Notes under the pieces: model-generated
What the model saw: only the letters and a program-made list of their open reading frames with translations
Told to the model about the DNA's origin: nothing
Database searches by the model: none
Shown: positions 17,998 to 26,869 of the stretch, piece by piece
Layout: every line of letters begins with the position of its first letter
Position numbering within the stretch: the first letter of the stretch is position 1
Source: JALORV01 sp963702595
GTDB lineage: Bacteria > Pseudomonadota > Gammaproteobacteria > Burkholderiales > Burkholderiaceae_F
Direction: 5' to 3'
Assembly (NCBI GenBank): GCA_963702595.1
Contig: CAVPDC010000015.1
Location: 62,001-126,000, forward strand
Length of the DNA: 64,000 nucleotides
Made by a program: the position numbers and the translations under genes

Positions 17998-19016
17998 TGG
18001 CGACTCCTAAGCGGATGCTGTGCCGCCGATTGCTGGCCGCGTGCGGCCGCGCGTTCGCGCTCGCCCTGGTTGCCACGCCGCTTGCGGCGCAGGTTCCGGA
18101 CGAAGCGTCTGCGACGGCAACCACGCCCGCGGCACACGCCTACGGCGCGGTCGAATACGAGTGGAACGACCCGCTGCGCGGTCGCGCCATCCCGGTGCGC
18201 TTATATCTTCCGGCGACCGTCGAGCCGGGTGCACGCATTCCGCTGGTGGTGTTCTCACACGGCATTGGCGGCTCGCGGCGCGGCTACAGCTACCTCGGCA
18301 GTCACTTCGCCGCCAACGGAGTCGCGAGCCTGCACGTGCAGCATGTCGGCAGCGACCGGGCGATCTGGATCGGCAATCCGCTTGCCCTGGTCGGCCGTCT
18401 GCACGCGGCCGCGCAGGAGCGCGAAGCCATCGATCGCGTGCTCGATCTTCGGTTTGCCCTCGACCAACTGCTGGCCAGCCACCACGCCGGCAGCATCGAT
18501 GCCGCCCAGATTGTCGTCGCCGGGCACTCGTACGGCGCCAACACCGCCCTGCTCGCCGCCGGTGCGCGCGTCGAGCGCGACGGCCGCGCGCGCGAATTCC
18601 GCGACGCGCGCTACCGTGCCGCGATCCTCATCTCGGCGCCGCCGTTCTATGGCGAGTCTGATCCGGAAAGAATCCTGAAGCACGTGACCGTGCCAACCTT
18701 GCACATCACTGCCACCGAGGATGTCATCCAGATTCCCGGGTACTACTCGGGCGCCGACGATCGTATCGCGGTTTTCGAAGCGATCGGGAGCAGCCGCAAG
18801 ACACTTGCCGTGTTTACCGGCGGCTCGCACAGCATCTTCACCGACCGCGCCGGCACGGGCGGCGTGCAGTTGAACGCGCAGGTCAAGGCCGCCACGCGCG
18901 AGTTGACGCTGGCATTCGTCACGCAGGTCCTTGGAGGCACGGCCGGCGCGATCGATCGCTGGTCCGAGCGCCACCGCCCGATCGTGGCGCGCTTCGTCTC
19001 GGCCGCCACGCGCTGA
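17994..19016 (+). CDS. exported alpha/beta hydrolase (dienelactone hydrolase/PAF-acetylhydrolase-like)
   Basis: A 339-340 aa protein; the ATGATG at 17994-17999 overlaps the RND permease stop. A signal peptide ends near ATPLAAQ. The fold is an alpha/beta hydrolase: PLVVFSHGIGGSRRGY gives the oxyanion region and GHSYG the nucleophile elbow (Ser about residue 178). Asp in the segment TATEDVIQIPGYY and His in GGSHSIFTD fit the rest of the triad. Being translationally coupled to an RND efflux pump is unusual. It may detoxify or modify the pump substrate (inference). Confidence 0.88.
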   Translation: MMATPKRMLCRRLLAACGRAFALALVATPLAAQVPDEASATATTPAAHAYGAVEYEWNDPLRGRAIPVRLYLPATVEPGARIPLVVFSHGIGGSRRGYSYLGSHFAANGVASLHVQHVGSDRAIWIGNPLALVGRLHAAAQEREAIDRVLDLRFALDQLLASHHAGSIDAAQIVVAGHSYGANTALLAAGARVERDGRAREFRDARYRAAILISAPPFYGESDPERILKHVTVPTLHITATEDVIQIPGYYSGADDRIAVFEAIGSSRKTLAVFTGGSHSIFTDRAGTGGVQLNAQVKAATRELTLAFVTQVLGGTAGAIDRWSERHRPIVARFVSAATR

Positions 19017-19029
19017 CTCGCGGCGCCGG

Positions 19030-20313
19030 TCAGGGAGCGCTGCGGCCGCGGGAGTCGCGCGTCACCGGGCGGCCGGCCGCATACGTCGTCCATTGCGCCG
19101 GACCCGGATGGGGGCCTTCCAGCCACTCGCGGGCGTCGCGGCTGCCTAGCAGCTCGGCTTCGAAAAACGCCTGCACCGACAGCAGAAGCGCGATCCGCGC
19201 TGCGCGGTCGCCGGTGCCGGACGCCGCGCCCATCGGCCCTGCGCTGGTTCCCGTCATTGCTTCGGTCCCCCCGCCCGGCGGCATCGTTGCTCCACCCTGC
19301 GGACTGCCCTTGCCCGCCGGCGTACCTCCGCTCGGGCCGCGCGGCCCACGCGTCGGCGGCTCGGAGCGTGACATCGGGCCTGCTCCCCCGGGCACCGCAG
19401 GACCTCCGGCACCGACACCGGGCACGGCGCCGGGTGTCAGCGCACCCGCCAATGAGGACGTGGGCAGCCGGAGTTCGGTGACGCGCGCATTGCGCAGTTC
19501 AAGGACCATCGCGCGGCGCTGCTGCGACGTCATCCCGAGCCCGTAGGGATCCGTCTCGGTCAACCCGTAGGCGACCAGCAGCGGCATTACGATGGCTTCG
19601 TAGCGCTGATGCATCGCCGGACCCTCGAAGCCGACATAGGGTCCGAGCAACGCCGCCGCCACGAGCCGCGGTTCGCTTGTCGCGACCTGCGTCCGTGCCA
19701 TCGGCTCTCCCAGCAGCCACTGCGCCGTCTGTGCGCCGAGGCCGATGCCCACGATCCCCACCCTACGCACGGCGCCGGCCTGCAACCACGGCGGCGGTTG
19801 CTTCTCGAGCGCATCCAGCACGAAGCGCACGTCGGCGCCGCGCTCCGTCGCGTCGCTCGCGCCGTACATGCGCCGTGCCGCCTCGGTGAAATCCGCTCGG
19901 CGTGCCTCCGGGCTGCGCCAGACCGCGGCGTCGTTGCCAGCGTGCCCGATCGTCACGACCGCGAAACCGCTGCCGGCCAACGCCTCGATCAAGGCCGGCG
20001 GTGCCGAACTGCCCTGTGCCAGCCCGGGCAGCACGAGCACCAATGCCTGCGCGGCCGACGCGCTCGGCGCGTGCCACTGGGCGTCGATCACGCGGTCGCG
20101 GCTCGCGTCGCTCCATTGCCAGCGGCCCGAAGTCAACGACAACGGCGCGTCATCACGCCAGGGTGGCGGCGGCAGCGGCAATAGCGCGGGCGCCACGGCC
20201 GGCGCAACGGCCGGCGGCTGCGGTGCGGAACACCCGGCCAGCACTGCCATTGCGACAGCGATGGCGTACATCCACGGGAACCTGCCTCGCCACTCTCCAA
20301 GCTTCAAGTCCAA
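19030..20313 (-). CDS. lipoprotein with degenerate alpha/beta-hydrolase fold and Gly/Pro-rich insert
   Basis: A 427-aa protein with a lipoprotein signal (MYAIAVAMAVLAGC, Cys 28; the Met at residue 15 is an alternative start). An alpha/beta-hydrolase-like core follows: LVLVLPGLAQGSS, FAVVTIGHAGND, then GIVGIGLGAQTAQ where GHSxG is expected. The nucleophile Ser is replaced by Gly 191, so it is probably not a classical hydrolase. Residues 291-369 are a low-complexity Gly/Pro/Ser/Met stretch, then a final conserved helix. It is convergent with the active hydrolase gene at 17994. Function unknown; a binding or structural role is possible. Confidence 0.72.
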   Translation of the reverse strand: MDLKLGEWRGRFPWMYAIAVAMAVLAGCSAPQPPAVAPAVAPALLPLPPPPWRDDAPLSLTSGRWQWSDASRDRVIDAQWHAPSASAAQALVLVLPGLAQGSSAPPALIEALAGSGFAVVTIGHAGNDAAVWRSPEARRADFTEAARRMYGASDATERGADVRFVLDALEKQPPPWLQAGAVRRVGIVGIGLGAQTAQWLLGEPMARTQVATSEPRLVAAALLGPYVGFEGPAMHQRYEAIVMPLLVAYGLTETDPYGLGMTSQQRRAMVLELRNARVTELRLPTSSLAGALTPGAVPGVGAGGPAVPGGAGPMSRSEPPTRGPRGPSGGTPAGKGSPQGGATMPPGGGTEAMTGTSAGPMGAASGTGDRAARIALLLSVQAFFEAELLGSRDAREWLEGPHPGPAQWTTYAAGRPVTRDSRGRSAP

Positions 20314-20487
20314 GCCTTCATCCTCCTGTCGAGCCGCAGCATGACAGCAGCCGAACGTTTCCGCGATGTTGCCGTTTCAGCACCGCCAGGCCGTCACGGC
20401 GAGCCGCGCCGGGGTCGCTTTCAGCGGTAAAGTGGCACCTGATTCGCCGCCTCCGCGAACCTGACCGCGCGTGATACCGTCATCGCC

Positions 20488-22029
20488 ATGAACGCTCCGA
20501 CCGACCTTGCGCACCCGCCGACGCAGATGCTCTCCGAGCGTATTCCGCTCGACGGCGCCGGTCCGGTCGATGTCGAGCGCCAGCGCGCTGTCGTGGCGCG
20601 GCTGCGCAGCTTCCTGCCCGACCATTGCGTGCTGTGGCGCGAGGAGGACACGCGGCCCTACGAGTGTGACGGCCTGACGTTGTATCGCCAGTTGCCGATG
20701 GTGGTCGCGCTGCCGGAGGATGAATCGCAGGTTGTGCAGATCCTGCGCGCGTGCCACGACTTGAAGGTACCGGTGGTGCCGCGCGGTGCCGGCACGGGAC
20801 TCTCGGGCGGCGCGCTGCCGCACGGCCAGGGCGTGCTGCTTTCGCTTGCCAAGTTCAACCGCATCCTGAAGATCGATCCGCTGGCACGGACCGCGCGGGT
20901 GCAGCCCGGCGTGCGCAACTCAGCCATCTCCGAGACCGTCGCGCATCTGGGCCTGTATTACGCGCCGGATCCATCGAGCCAGATCGCCTGCACGATCGGC
21001 GGCAACATCGCCGAGAACGCCGGCGGCGTGCATTGCCTGAAGTACGGCCTCACGCTGCACAACGTGCTGCGCGTGCGCGGCGTGACGATCGAAGGCGACA
21101 TCGTCGAGATCGGGTCCGAAGCGCCGGACAGCGCGGGCTACGACCTGCTGCCGCTGGTCGTCGGCTCCGAGGGCCTGCTGCTGGTGCTGACCGAAGCCAC
21201 GCTGAAGCTCGTTCCAAAGCCGCTGAAGCAGCAGGTCGTCATGGCTTCTTTCGACGACATTGAGAAAGGCGGCGATGCCGTGGCGGCAGTGATCGCCGCC
21301 GGCATCATCCCGGCCGGCATGGAGATGATGGACAAGCCGGCCACCGCGGCCGTCGAGCCGTTCGTCAAGGCGGGCTACGACCTCGACGCCGCCGCGATCC
21401 TGCTGGTCGAGTCCGACGGCACGCCGGAAGAAGTCACCGAAGAGATCGACCGCATCCGAAGCGTGCTCGAGGTCAACGGCGCGACGCAGCTCACGGTGTC
21501 GCAGTCCGAGCCAGAACGGCTGCGCTTCTGGGCCGGGCGCAAGGCAGCGTTTCCGGCGGTCGGCCGAATCTCGCCCGACTACTACTGCATGGACGGCACG
21601 ATCCCACGCAAGCGGCTGGGCGAAGTGCTGAAGGCGATCGCGCAGATGGAGAAGAAGTACGACCTGCGCTGCGCCAACGTCTTCCACGCCGGTGACGGCA
21701 ACCTGCATCCGCTGATCATGTTCGACGCCAACGACCCGGCGTCGGTCGTGCGCGCGGAGGAATTCGGCTTCGAGATCCTCGAGCTTTCGATCGCCGTCGG
21801 CGGCACGGTGACGGGAGAGCACGGCGTCGGCGTCGAGAAGATCCACCAGATGTGCCAGCAGTTCGACACGGCGACCTTGCAGGCCTTCCATGCCATCAAG
21901 CACGCGTTCGATCCGCCGGGCTTGCTGAATCCCGGCAAGGCCGTGCCCACGCTCAACCGCTGTGCGGAATACGGCAAGATGCACGTGCACGGTGGCCAGC
22001 TGAAGTTCCCGGAACTGCCTCGTTTCTGA
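20488..22029 (+). CDS. glcD: glycolate oxidase FAD subunit GlcD
   Basis: A 513-aa FAD-binding subunit of glycolate dehydrogenase, which oxidises glycolate to glyoxylate and feeds electrons to the respiratory chain. The FAD-binding domain shows VPVVPRGAGTGLSGGALP and CTIGGNIAENAGGVHCLKYG. The C-terminal domain has CANVFHAGDGNLHPL and TGEHGVGVEK. It is followed by glcE and glcF with short gaps, forming the standard glcDEF operon. Members of this family can also act on D-lactate, but the three-subunit context favours glycolate. Confidence 0.96.
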   Translation: MNAPTDLAHPPTQMLSERIPLDGAGPVDVERQRAVVARLRSFLPDHCVLWREEDTRPYECDGLTLYRQLPMVVALPEDESQVVQILRACHDLKVPVVPRGAGTGLSGGALPHGQGVLLSLAKFNRILKIDPLARTARVQPGVRNSAISETVAHLGLYYAPDPSSQIACTIGGNIAENAGGVHCLKYGLTLHNVLRVRGVTIEGDIVEIGSEAPDSAGYDLLPLVVGSEGLLLVLTEATLKLVPKPLKQQVVMASFDDIEKGGDAVAAVIAAGIIPAGMEMMDKPATAAVEPFVKAGYDLDAAAILLVESDGTPEEVTEEIDRIRSVLEVNGATQLTVSQSEPERLRFWAGRKAAFPAVGRISPDYYCMDGTIPRKRLGEVLKAIAQMEKKYDLRCANVFHAGDGNLHPLIMFDANDPASVVRAEEFGFEILELSIAVGGTVTGEHGVGVEKIHQMCQQFDTATLQAFHAIKHAFDPPGLLNPGKAVPTLNRCAEYGKMHVHGGQLKFPELPRF

Positions 22030-22096
22030 GCTCGACGATGCCGCTCGTTCATTTCTGCGCGCCGGCGCATACGCGTACCGAAGCCCAAAGCATTCA

Positions 22097-23167
22097 ATGA
22101 CCGAGCACGAGCTTCCGGCGCTGTCGCGCCTGCGCGACCGTGTGCGCACCGCAAGTGAGGAGCGGACGCCGCTGCGCATCCGCGCCGGCGGCACCAAGGA
22201 CTTCTACGGCAACGCGACCGCGGGCGAACTGCTCGATCCGCGCGAGGTCCGCGGCATTGTCGACTACGCACCGACGGAACTGGTCGTCACAGTGCGTGGC
22301 GGCACGCCACTCGCCGAACTCGAAGCGGCGCTCGCCGAGCACCAGCAACTGCTGCCTTTCGAGCCGCCGCACTTTGGCTCGAACGCCACGATCGGCGGTG
22401 TCGTCGTCGCCGGCATCGCCGGCCCGCGCCGTGTCGCGGCAGGATCGATACGTGACTTCGTTCTGGGCGCGAGCATGATCGACGGCCGCGGCGACGTGCT
22501 CTCGTTTGGCGGACGCGTGATGAAGAACGTCGCCGGCTACGACATGGGACGCGTGCTCGCGGGTTCGCTCGGCACGCTGGGCGTGCTGGTCGACGTTTCG
22601 CTGAAGGTGCTGCCGCGTCCGGTGGCGGAACGCACGTTGCGCTTCGAGATCGACGAGGCTGCCGCGATACGCCAGCTCAACGAGTGGGGCGGCCAGCCGC
22701 TGCCGATCACGGCCAGTGCCTGGTGCGACGGCGTCCTGTGGCTGCGCCTTTCCGGCGCACGCGCCGCCGTTGATGCGGCACAGGCACGACTCGGCGGCAG
22801 CGTTGTCGACGACGCCGAGCGCTGGTGGGCGGAGCTACGCGAACTGCGCCATCCCTTTTTCCCGACCGACGCGCAACGCGCGCTATGGCGACTGTCCGTG
22901 CCGCCGACCACGCCGCCGCTTGGCCTTGGCGCGACGTTGATCGAGTGGCATGGCGGCCAGCGCTGGGTGAGCGGCGAGGCCGACGCGACCGCGCTCCGTT
23001 CGAAGGTCGCCGCCGTCGGCGGACATGCCACGCGGTTCCGCGGCGGCGATGCGCGTATCCCGGCATTCCATGCGCTTGACCCGGTGCTCGCTCGGCTGAA
23101 TGCACGGCTGAAGGCCGAGTTCGACCCGGCCGGCATCTTCAACCCGGGCCGGCTCAGCCCCCTGTGA
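22097..23167 (+). CDS. glcE: glycolate oxidase FAD-binding subunit GlcE
   Basis: A 356-aa second FAD-binding subunit. It has a shorter PCMH domain (PLRIRAGGTKDFYGN, TELVVTVRGGTPLAELE, GGVVVAGIAGPRRVAAGSIRD) and a reduced C-terminal domain ending in FDPAGIFNPGRL. It works with GlcD and GlcF in the membrane-associated glycolate dehydrogenase. The start is 67 bases after the glcD stop, and glcF begins 7 bases after its stop. Confidence 0.95.
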   Translation: MTEHELPALSRLRDRVRTASEERTPLRIRAGGTKDFYGNATAGELLDPREVRGIVDYAPTELVVTVRGGTPLAELEAALAEHQQLLPFEPPHFGSNATIGGVVVAGIAGPRRVAAGSIRDFVLGASMIDGRGDVLSFGGRVMKNVAGYDMGRVLAGSLGTLGVLVDVSLKVLPRPVAERTLRFEIDEAAAIRQLNEWGGQPLPITASAWCDGVLWLRLSGARAAVDAAQARLGGSVVDDAERWWAELRELRHPFFPTDAQRALWRLSVPPTTPPLGLGATLIEWHGGQRWVSGEADATALRSKVAAVGGHATRFRGGDARIPAFHALDPVLARLNARLKAEFDPAGIFNPGRLSPL

Positions 23168-23174
23168 TGTAGCG

Positions 23175-24401
23175 ATGCAGACCCAACTCGCCGAATGGAT
23201 CCGCGACACGCCCGAAGGCAAGGAGGCCGACGCGATCCTGCGCAAGTGCGTGCACTGCGGCTTCTGCACCGCGACCTGCCCGACCTACCAGTTGCTCGGC
23301 GACGAGCTCGACTCGCCGCGCGGCCGCATCTACCTGATGAAGCAGATGCTCGAGGGCGAAGCGGTCACCGCGAAGACGCAGTTGCACCTGGATCGTTGCC
23401 TCACCTGCCGCAGCTGTGAAACGACCTGTCCGTCGGGCGTGCAGTACGGCCGCCTCGTCGATATCGGTCGCAAGCTGGTCGACGAACGCGTGCCGCGCCC
23501 GTTCGGCGACCGCACCGCTCGTGCGGTATTGAAGGCCGGGCTGACGAGCCCGCTGTTCGGACCGGCGATGAAGCTCGGCCAGCTGGTGCGGCCTCTGCTG
23601 CCCGCAAGCCTCAAGGCCAAGGTGCCTGCGGCGCAGCCCGCCGGCGCGTTTCCCTCGCGCACTCAGGCGCGCAGGATGATCCTGCTCGAAGGCTGCGTGC
23701 AGCCGGCGATGGCGCCGAACATCAACACGTCCACGGCGCGCGTGCTGGATGCGCTCGGCATCGAAGTCCTGCGCCCCGCGGCCGCCGGCTGCTGCGGGGC
23801 GATCCGCTACCACCTGAACGACCAGGACGGCGGCATCGACGACGCCCGCCGCAACATCGATGCGTGGTGGCCGCTGATCGAGGCCGGCGCCGAGGCGATC
23901 GTCATGAACGCCAGCGGCTGCGGACTGCAGGTGAAGGAGTACGACCATCTGCTCGCGCGCGATCCGGCGTATGCGGCCAAGGCCACGCGCGTCAGCGCGA
24001 TGACGAAGGACCTCGCCGAGATCCTCCCGGCGCTCGGCGAGGAACTGAAGCGCAAGCTCGGCACCGGACTTGCCGGCAAGGTGGTATTCCACCCGCCGTG
24101 CACGTTGCAGCACGGGCTCAAGGTCAAGGGTGCCGTCGAAGCGCTGCTGACCTCGCTCGGCGCGACGGTTCCCCCGGTCGGCGAAAGCCATTTCTGCTGC
24201 GGCTCGGCCGGTACCTACTCGGTGCTGCAGCCGGAGCTTTCCATCCAGCTGCGCGATCGCAGACTCGGCCATCTGCAGCTGCCCGCGCCCGAGGCCATCC
24301 TCTCGGCCAACATCGGCTGCATCACGCACCTGCAGAGCGGCACCGAGACGCCGGTCATGCACTGGATAGAGTGGCTCGATAAGCGTTTGAACCCTCAGTG
24401 A
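23175..24401 (+). CDS. glcF: glycolate oxidase iron-sulphur subunit GlcF
   Basis: A 408-aa subunit with two [4Fe-4S] motifs: CVHCGFCTATCP (Cys 25, 28, 31, 35) and CLTCRSCETTCP. Two CCG (cysteine-rich) domains follow, with GCCGAIRYHL and FCCGSAGTYS. These carry electrons from the FAD subunits to the quinone pool. It completes glcDEF, and the lrgA gene starts within a few bases of its stop. Confidence 0.96.
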   Translation: MQTQLAEWIRDTPEGKEADAILRKCVHCGFCTATCPTYQLLGDELDSPRGRIYLMKQMLEGEAVTAKTQLHLDRCLTCRSCETTCPSGVQYGRLVDIGRKLVDERVPRPFGDRTARAVLKAGLTSPLFGPAMKLGQLVRPLLPASLKAKVPAAQPAGAFPSRTQARRMILLEGCVQPAMAPNINTSTARVLDALGIEVLRPAAAGCCGAIRYHLNDQDGGIDDARRNIDAWWPLIEAGAEAIVMNASGCGLQVKEYDHLLARDPAYAAKATRVSAMTKDLAEILPALGEELKRKLGTGLAGKVVFHPPCTLQHGLKVKGAVEALLTSLGATVPPVGESHFCCGSAGTYSVLQPELSIQLRDRRLGHLQLPAPEAILSANIGCITHLQSGTETPVMHWIEWLDKRLNPQ

Positions 24402-24405
24402 CGTG

Positions 24406-24765
24406 ATGCTGGAAGCACTGGCAACGTTGCTCGTGTTCCAGACGATCGGCGAAGTGCTGAGCTACGGGCTGGGTTTGCCGGTCCCCGGGCCGGTGCTTGG
24501 CATGACTCTCCTGCTCGGCCTGCTTTTGTTGCGGCCGGCTGCAACCGACAGGCTGCGCCCGACCTCGCTCGAACTGCTGAAGCACCTGTCCCTGCTCTTC
24601 GTACCCGCCGGCGTCGGCGTCATGCTGCACGCCGCGCGCATCGGCAAGGAGTGGTTGCCCATCGTCGTCGCGCTGATTGTCAGCACCGCGCTCGCGATCG
24701 CTGTCACGGCGCTGGTCGTCACGTGGGCGGCCCGTGGGCTCGGGCTCAGCGAAGGCGAGGAATGA
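24406..24765 (+). CDS. lrgA: LrgA/CidA-like membrane protein, putative glycolate transporter subunit
   Basis: A 119-aa protein from the ATG at 24406 (a GTG at 24403 directly before is possible). Four hydrophobic helices are visible, with the family motif GLPVPGPVLGMTLLLGLLLL and VPAGVGVMLH. LrgA/CidA proteins pair with LrgB/CidB. The pair was first linked to autolysis control, but relatives transport small carboxylates: pyruvate in Bacillus PftAB and glycolate/glycerate in plant PLGG1. Here it lies 4 bases after glcF and overlaps lrgB, which supports a role in glycolate uptake (inference). Confidence 0.88.
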   Translation: MLEALATLLVFQTIGEVLSYGLGLPVPGPVLGMTLLLGLLLLRPAATDRLRPTSLELLKHLSLLFVPAGVGVMLHAARIGKEWLPIVVALIVSTALAIAVTALVVTWAARGLGLSEGEE

Positions 24766-25496
24766 CACCGAGCCTTGATTCGATCTGGGTCTACCTCGCC
24801 GCCACGCCGTTGCTCGGCCTGACGGCCACGCTGCTCGCTTACCTCGTCGCCTGGCGCATCTACCAGCGCACCGGCATGAACCCGATCGCCAATCCGGTCG
24901 CCATCGCCGTGGTGCTGCTGGTGGCGATGCTGGTGCTGACGGAAACACCCTACCGCACCTACTTCGAGGGCGCGCAGTTCGTGCACTTCCTGCTCGGACC
25001 GGCGACCGTGGCGCTGGCGATTCCGCTGTATGACCAGCGCGCGCGGCTGGTGCGCCTCTGGCTGCCGCTGACACTCGGCCTGGTAGCGGGCATCTTTACG
25101 GCGATCGCGTCGGCGCTCGGTATCGCGTGGGCACTGGGCGCATCGCGCGAGACGCTGCTTTCGCTCGCGCCGAAGTCGGTGACGACACCGATCGCGATGG
25201 GTATTGCCGAGAAGATCGGCGGCCTGCCGTCGCTGACCGCGGTGTTCGTCATCCTGACCGGGATGACCGGCGCAATCATTGCGCGGCCGCTGCTCAACGC
25301 ACTGCGCATCGACGCTCACCCGGCGCGCGGCTTTGCGGTGGGTGTTGCCGCGCATGGCATCGGCACGGCACGCGCCTTCCAGGTCAGCGAACAGATGGGC
25401 GCGTTCGCTGGCCTGGCGATGGGACTGACCGCTCTGGTGACGGCATTTATCGCGCCGTGGCTGGCGCCCGCACTCGTCACCGCGTTGACGCGCTGA
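24762..25496 (+). CDS. lrgB: LrgB/CidB-like membrane protein, putative glycolate transporter
   Basis: A 244-aa membrane protein of the LrgB/PLGG1 family with about seven helices. Family motifs are visible: GPATVALAIPLYDQR, LAPKSVTTPIAMGIAE, GVAAHGIGTARAF. Its ATG overlaps the lrgA stop (ATGA), so the two are translationally coupled. The plant homologue PLGG1 exchanges glycolate and glycerate across the chloroplast envelope. Position immediately after glcDEF makes this the best candidate for the glycolate carrier of the operon. The family is certain, the substrate inferred. Confidence 0.92.
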   Translation: MTPSLDSIWVYLAATPLLGLTATLLAYLVAWRIYQRTGMNPIANPVAIAVVLLVAMLVLTETPYRTYFEGAQFVHFLLGPATVALAIPLYDQRARLVRLWLPLTLGLVAGIFTAIASALGIAWALGASRETLLSLAPKSVTTPIAMGIAEKIGGLPSLTAVFVILTGMTGAIIARPLLNALRIDAHPARGFAVGVAAHGIGTARAFQVSEQMGAFAGLAMGLTALVTAFIAPWLAPALVTALTR

Positions 25497-25534
25497 ACGG
25501 GCCGCCTTCGCTTCACCCACAAGCCCACTCGACG

Positions 25535-26122
25535 ATGCCCCGCGACTCCGCTGCGGCGCTGACTGAGAGGCTGAACCTTGGCCCCAGAACCACGCAGTGG
25601 CTGGCGTCGATCGGGATCACAACCCCGTCACACTTGCGTCGCGTCGGACCGATCGCCGCCTATGTCCGGCTCAGGCGGGCGCACCGCGGTGTCAGCCTCA
25701 ACGCGCTGTACGCCCTGGTCGGCGCCGTTGAGGGCCTGCACTGGACCGAAGTTCGGCGCACGCGCCGTCTCGACCTGTTGCTCGCCGTGGACGGCTACGA
25801 GCGCCGGCACCCCATCGCGAAATCGAAGGCCGACGAACTGCTGGCTCTGAAAAACATCGGACCCGCGATGCGTCGCGACCTCGCGCTCCTGGGCATCTCC
25901 ACCGTGGCGCAGCTGGCTCGACGCGAACCCGATGCGCTCTACCGAGCGCTCGAGCGCAAGACCGGGCAGCGGCAGGATCCGTGTGTCTGGGACACCTTCG
26001 CTGCCGCAGTCCATCAGGCGCGCACCGGCGAGGCACGACCTTGGTGGCACTACACGCCTGAACGCAAACGCCGTCAGGCCGAGGGAAGGTTCCCGGCCAG
26101 CGCGAGGATTCGACCGCGTTGA
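25535..26122 (+). CDS. TfoX C-terminal domain / Cdd1 (helix-hairpin-helix) fusion protein
   Basis: A 195-aa protein with two helix-hairpin-helix-like parts. Residues 1-85 match the TfoX/Sxy C-terminal domain (LNLGPRTTQWLASIGITTPS, VSLNALYALVGAVEGLHW). Residues 90-185 match the 'pathogenicity locus' Cdd1 domain (LKNIGPAMRRDLALLGISTV, DPCVWDTFAAAVHQA, WWHYTPERK). HhH domains usually contact DNA, but neither domain has a proven activity. The N-terminal TfoX domain linked to competence is absent. It lies 38 bases after lrgB and may be the last gene of that operon, though the function seems unrelated. Confidence 0.82.
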   Translation: MPRDSAAALTERLNLGPRTTQWLASIGITTPSHLRRVGPIAAYVRLRRAHRGVSLNALYALVGAVEGLHWTEVRRTRRLDLLLAVDGYERRHPIAKSKADELLALKNIGPAMRRDLALLGISTVAQLARREPDALYRALERKTGQRQDPCVWDTFAAAVHQARTGEARPWWHYTPERKRRQAEGRFPASARIRPR

Positions 26123-26246
26123 GCAGCGGCCGACGGGGCAAGTTTGCAGAACGAAAGCCGGCGCGCAGTCCGGGAGGGACAATGCGCGCTCGGCCTGAAG
26201 AGGTGCGGGCTGCTTCCAGACAGCCGGCCCGGCGTCGATCAACGTC

Positions 26247-26743
26247 CTACTGCGTGAAGCGGCCGTGCGCTTTCATCCGGTCGCACATCGCTTCGTTCGG
26301 CCCACCGACGGCCTGGCCCTTTTCCTTTGCGCGCGCCTGAATCTGCTGCTGAAGTCAGCCATGTAGGACTTGCACTCGTCGTACGACGCGAGGCTTTGCA
26401 TCTTCGCGCGGTGCGCGGTGCGCTCTTCCTCCGTCAGAAGAGCGGTGCCACGCCCCGCGCCCGATCCATGGCCTCCCATGCCCTGGCGCATGCCGGGTCC
26501 GGCTGCCGCACCGCATGCTCCCGGTCCCGCGCCTGCGCCGCAACCCGGTCCACCGCCTGCGCCGGGTCCGGTGCCCGCGGCACAGCCCTGTCCGCCGCCC
26601 GGCCCGTAGCCCGCGCCGCAGCCCATGCCGTGCCCCGGCCCGTACCCGCCGTGCGCCAGCGCCGTGCCGGCCGCCAATGCCGCGGCCGCTATCGCCAGCG
26701 CGATGCCCGTCATCCTTCTGCGTTGTCCTGTGATCCGTGTCAT
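26247..26743 (-). pseudogene. Gly/Cys/His-rich secreted protein, one frameshift near the C-terminus
   Basis: A small exported protein of about 165 aa when repaired. The signal peptide reads MTRITGQRRRMTGIALAIAAAALA (quoted in part: MTGIALAIAAAALA), cleaved near ALA/HGG. A Gly-Pro-Cys-Ala low-complexity region follows, then a conserved tail: LLTEEERTAHRAKM, SYDECKSYMADF. The frame breaks there: one base is missing before CAGCAGCAGATTCAG (about 26355). In the corrected frame the tail continues QQQIQARAKEKGQAVGG, then NEAMCDRMKAHGRFTQ, with a stop at 26247. The family is a known betaproteobacterial hypothetical; metal binding by its His/Cys residues is possible. Confidence 0.7.
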
Positions 26744-26869
26744 CGCGACCTCCTTGGTGTCGATGAGCACAGAGTAGGCAGGTGCACTTCCGCGCACTTG
26801 TGCGCCGTCAAGCGCGGCCGGTGGCCGGATGTGAGAGTCGTAACGAGATGTATCAGGACGGCGTCGCGG

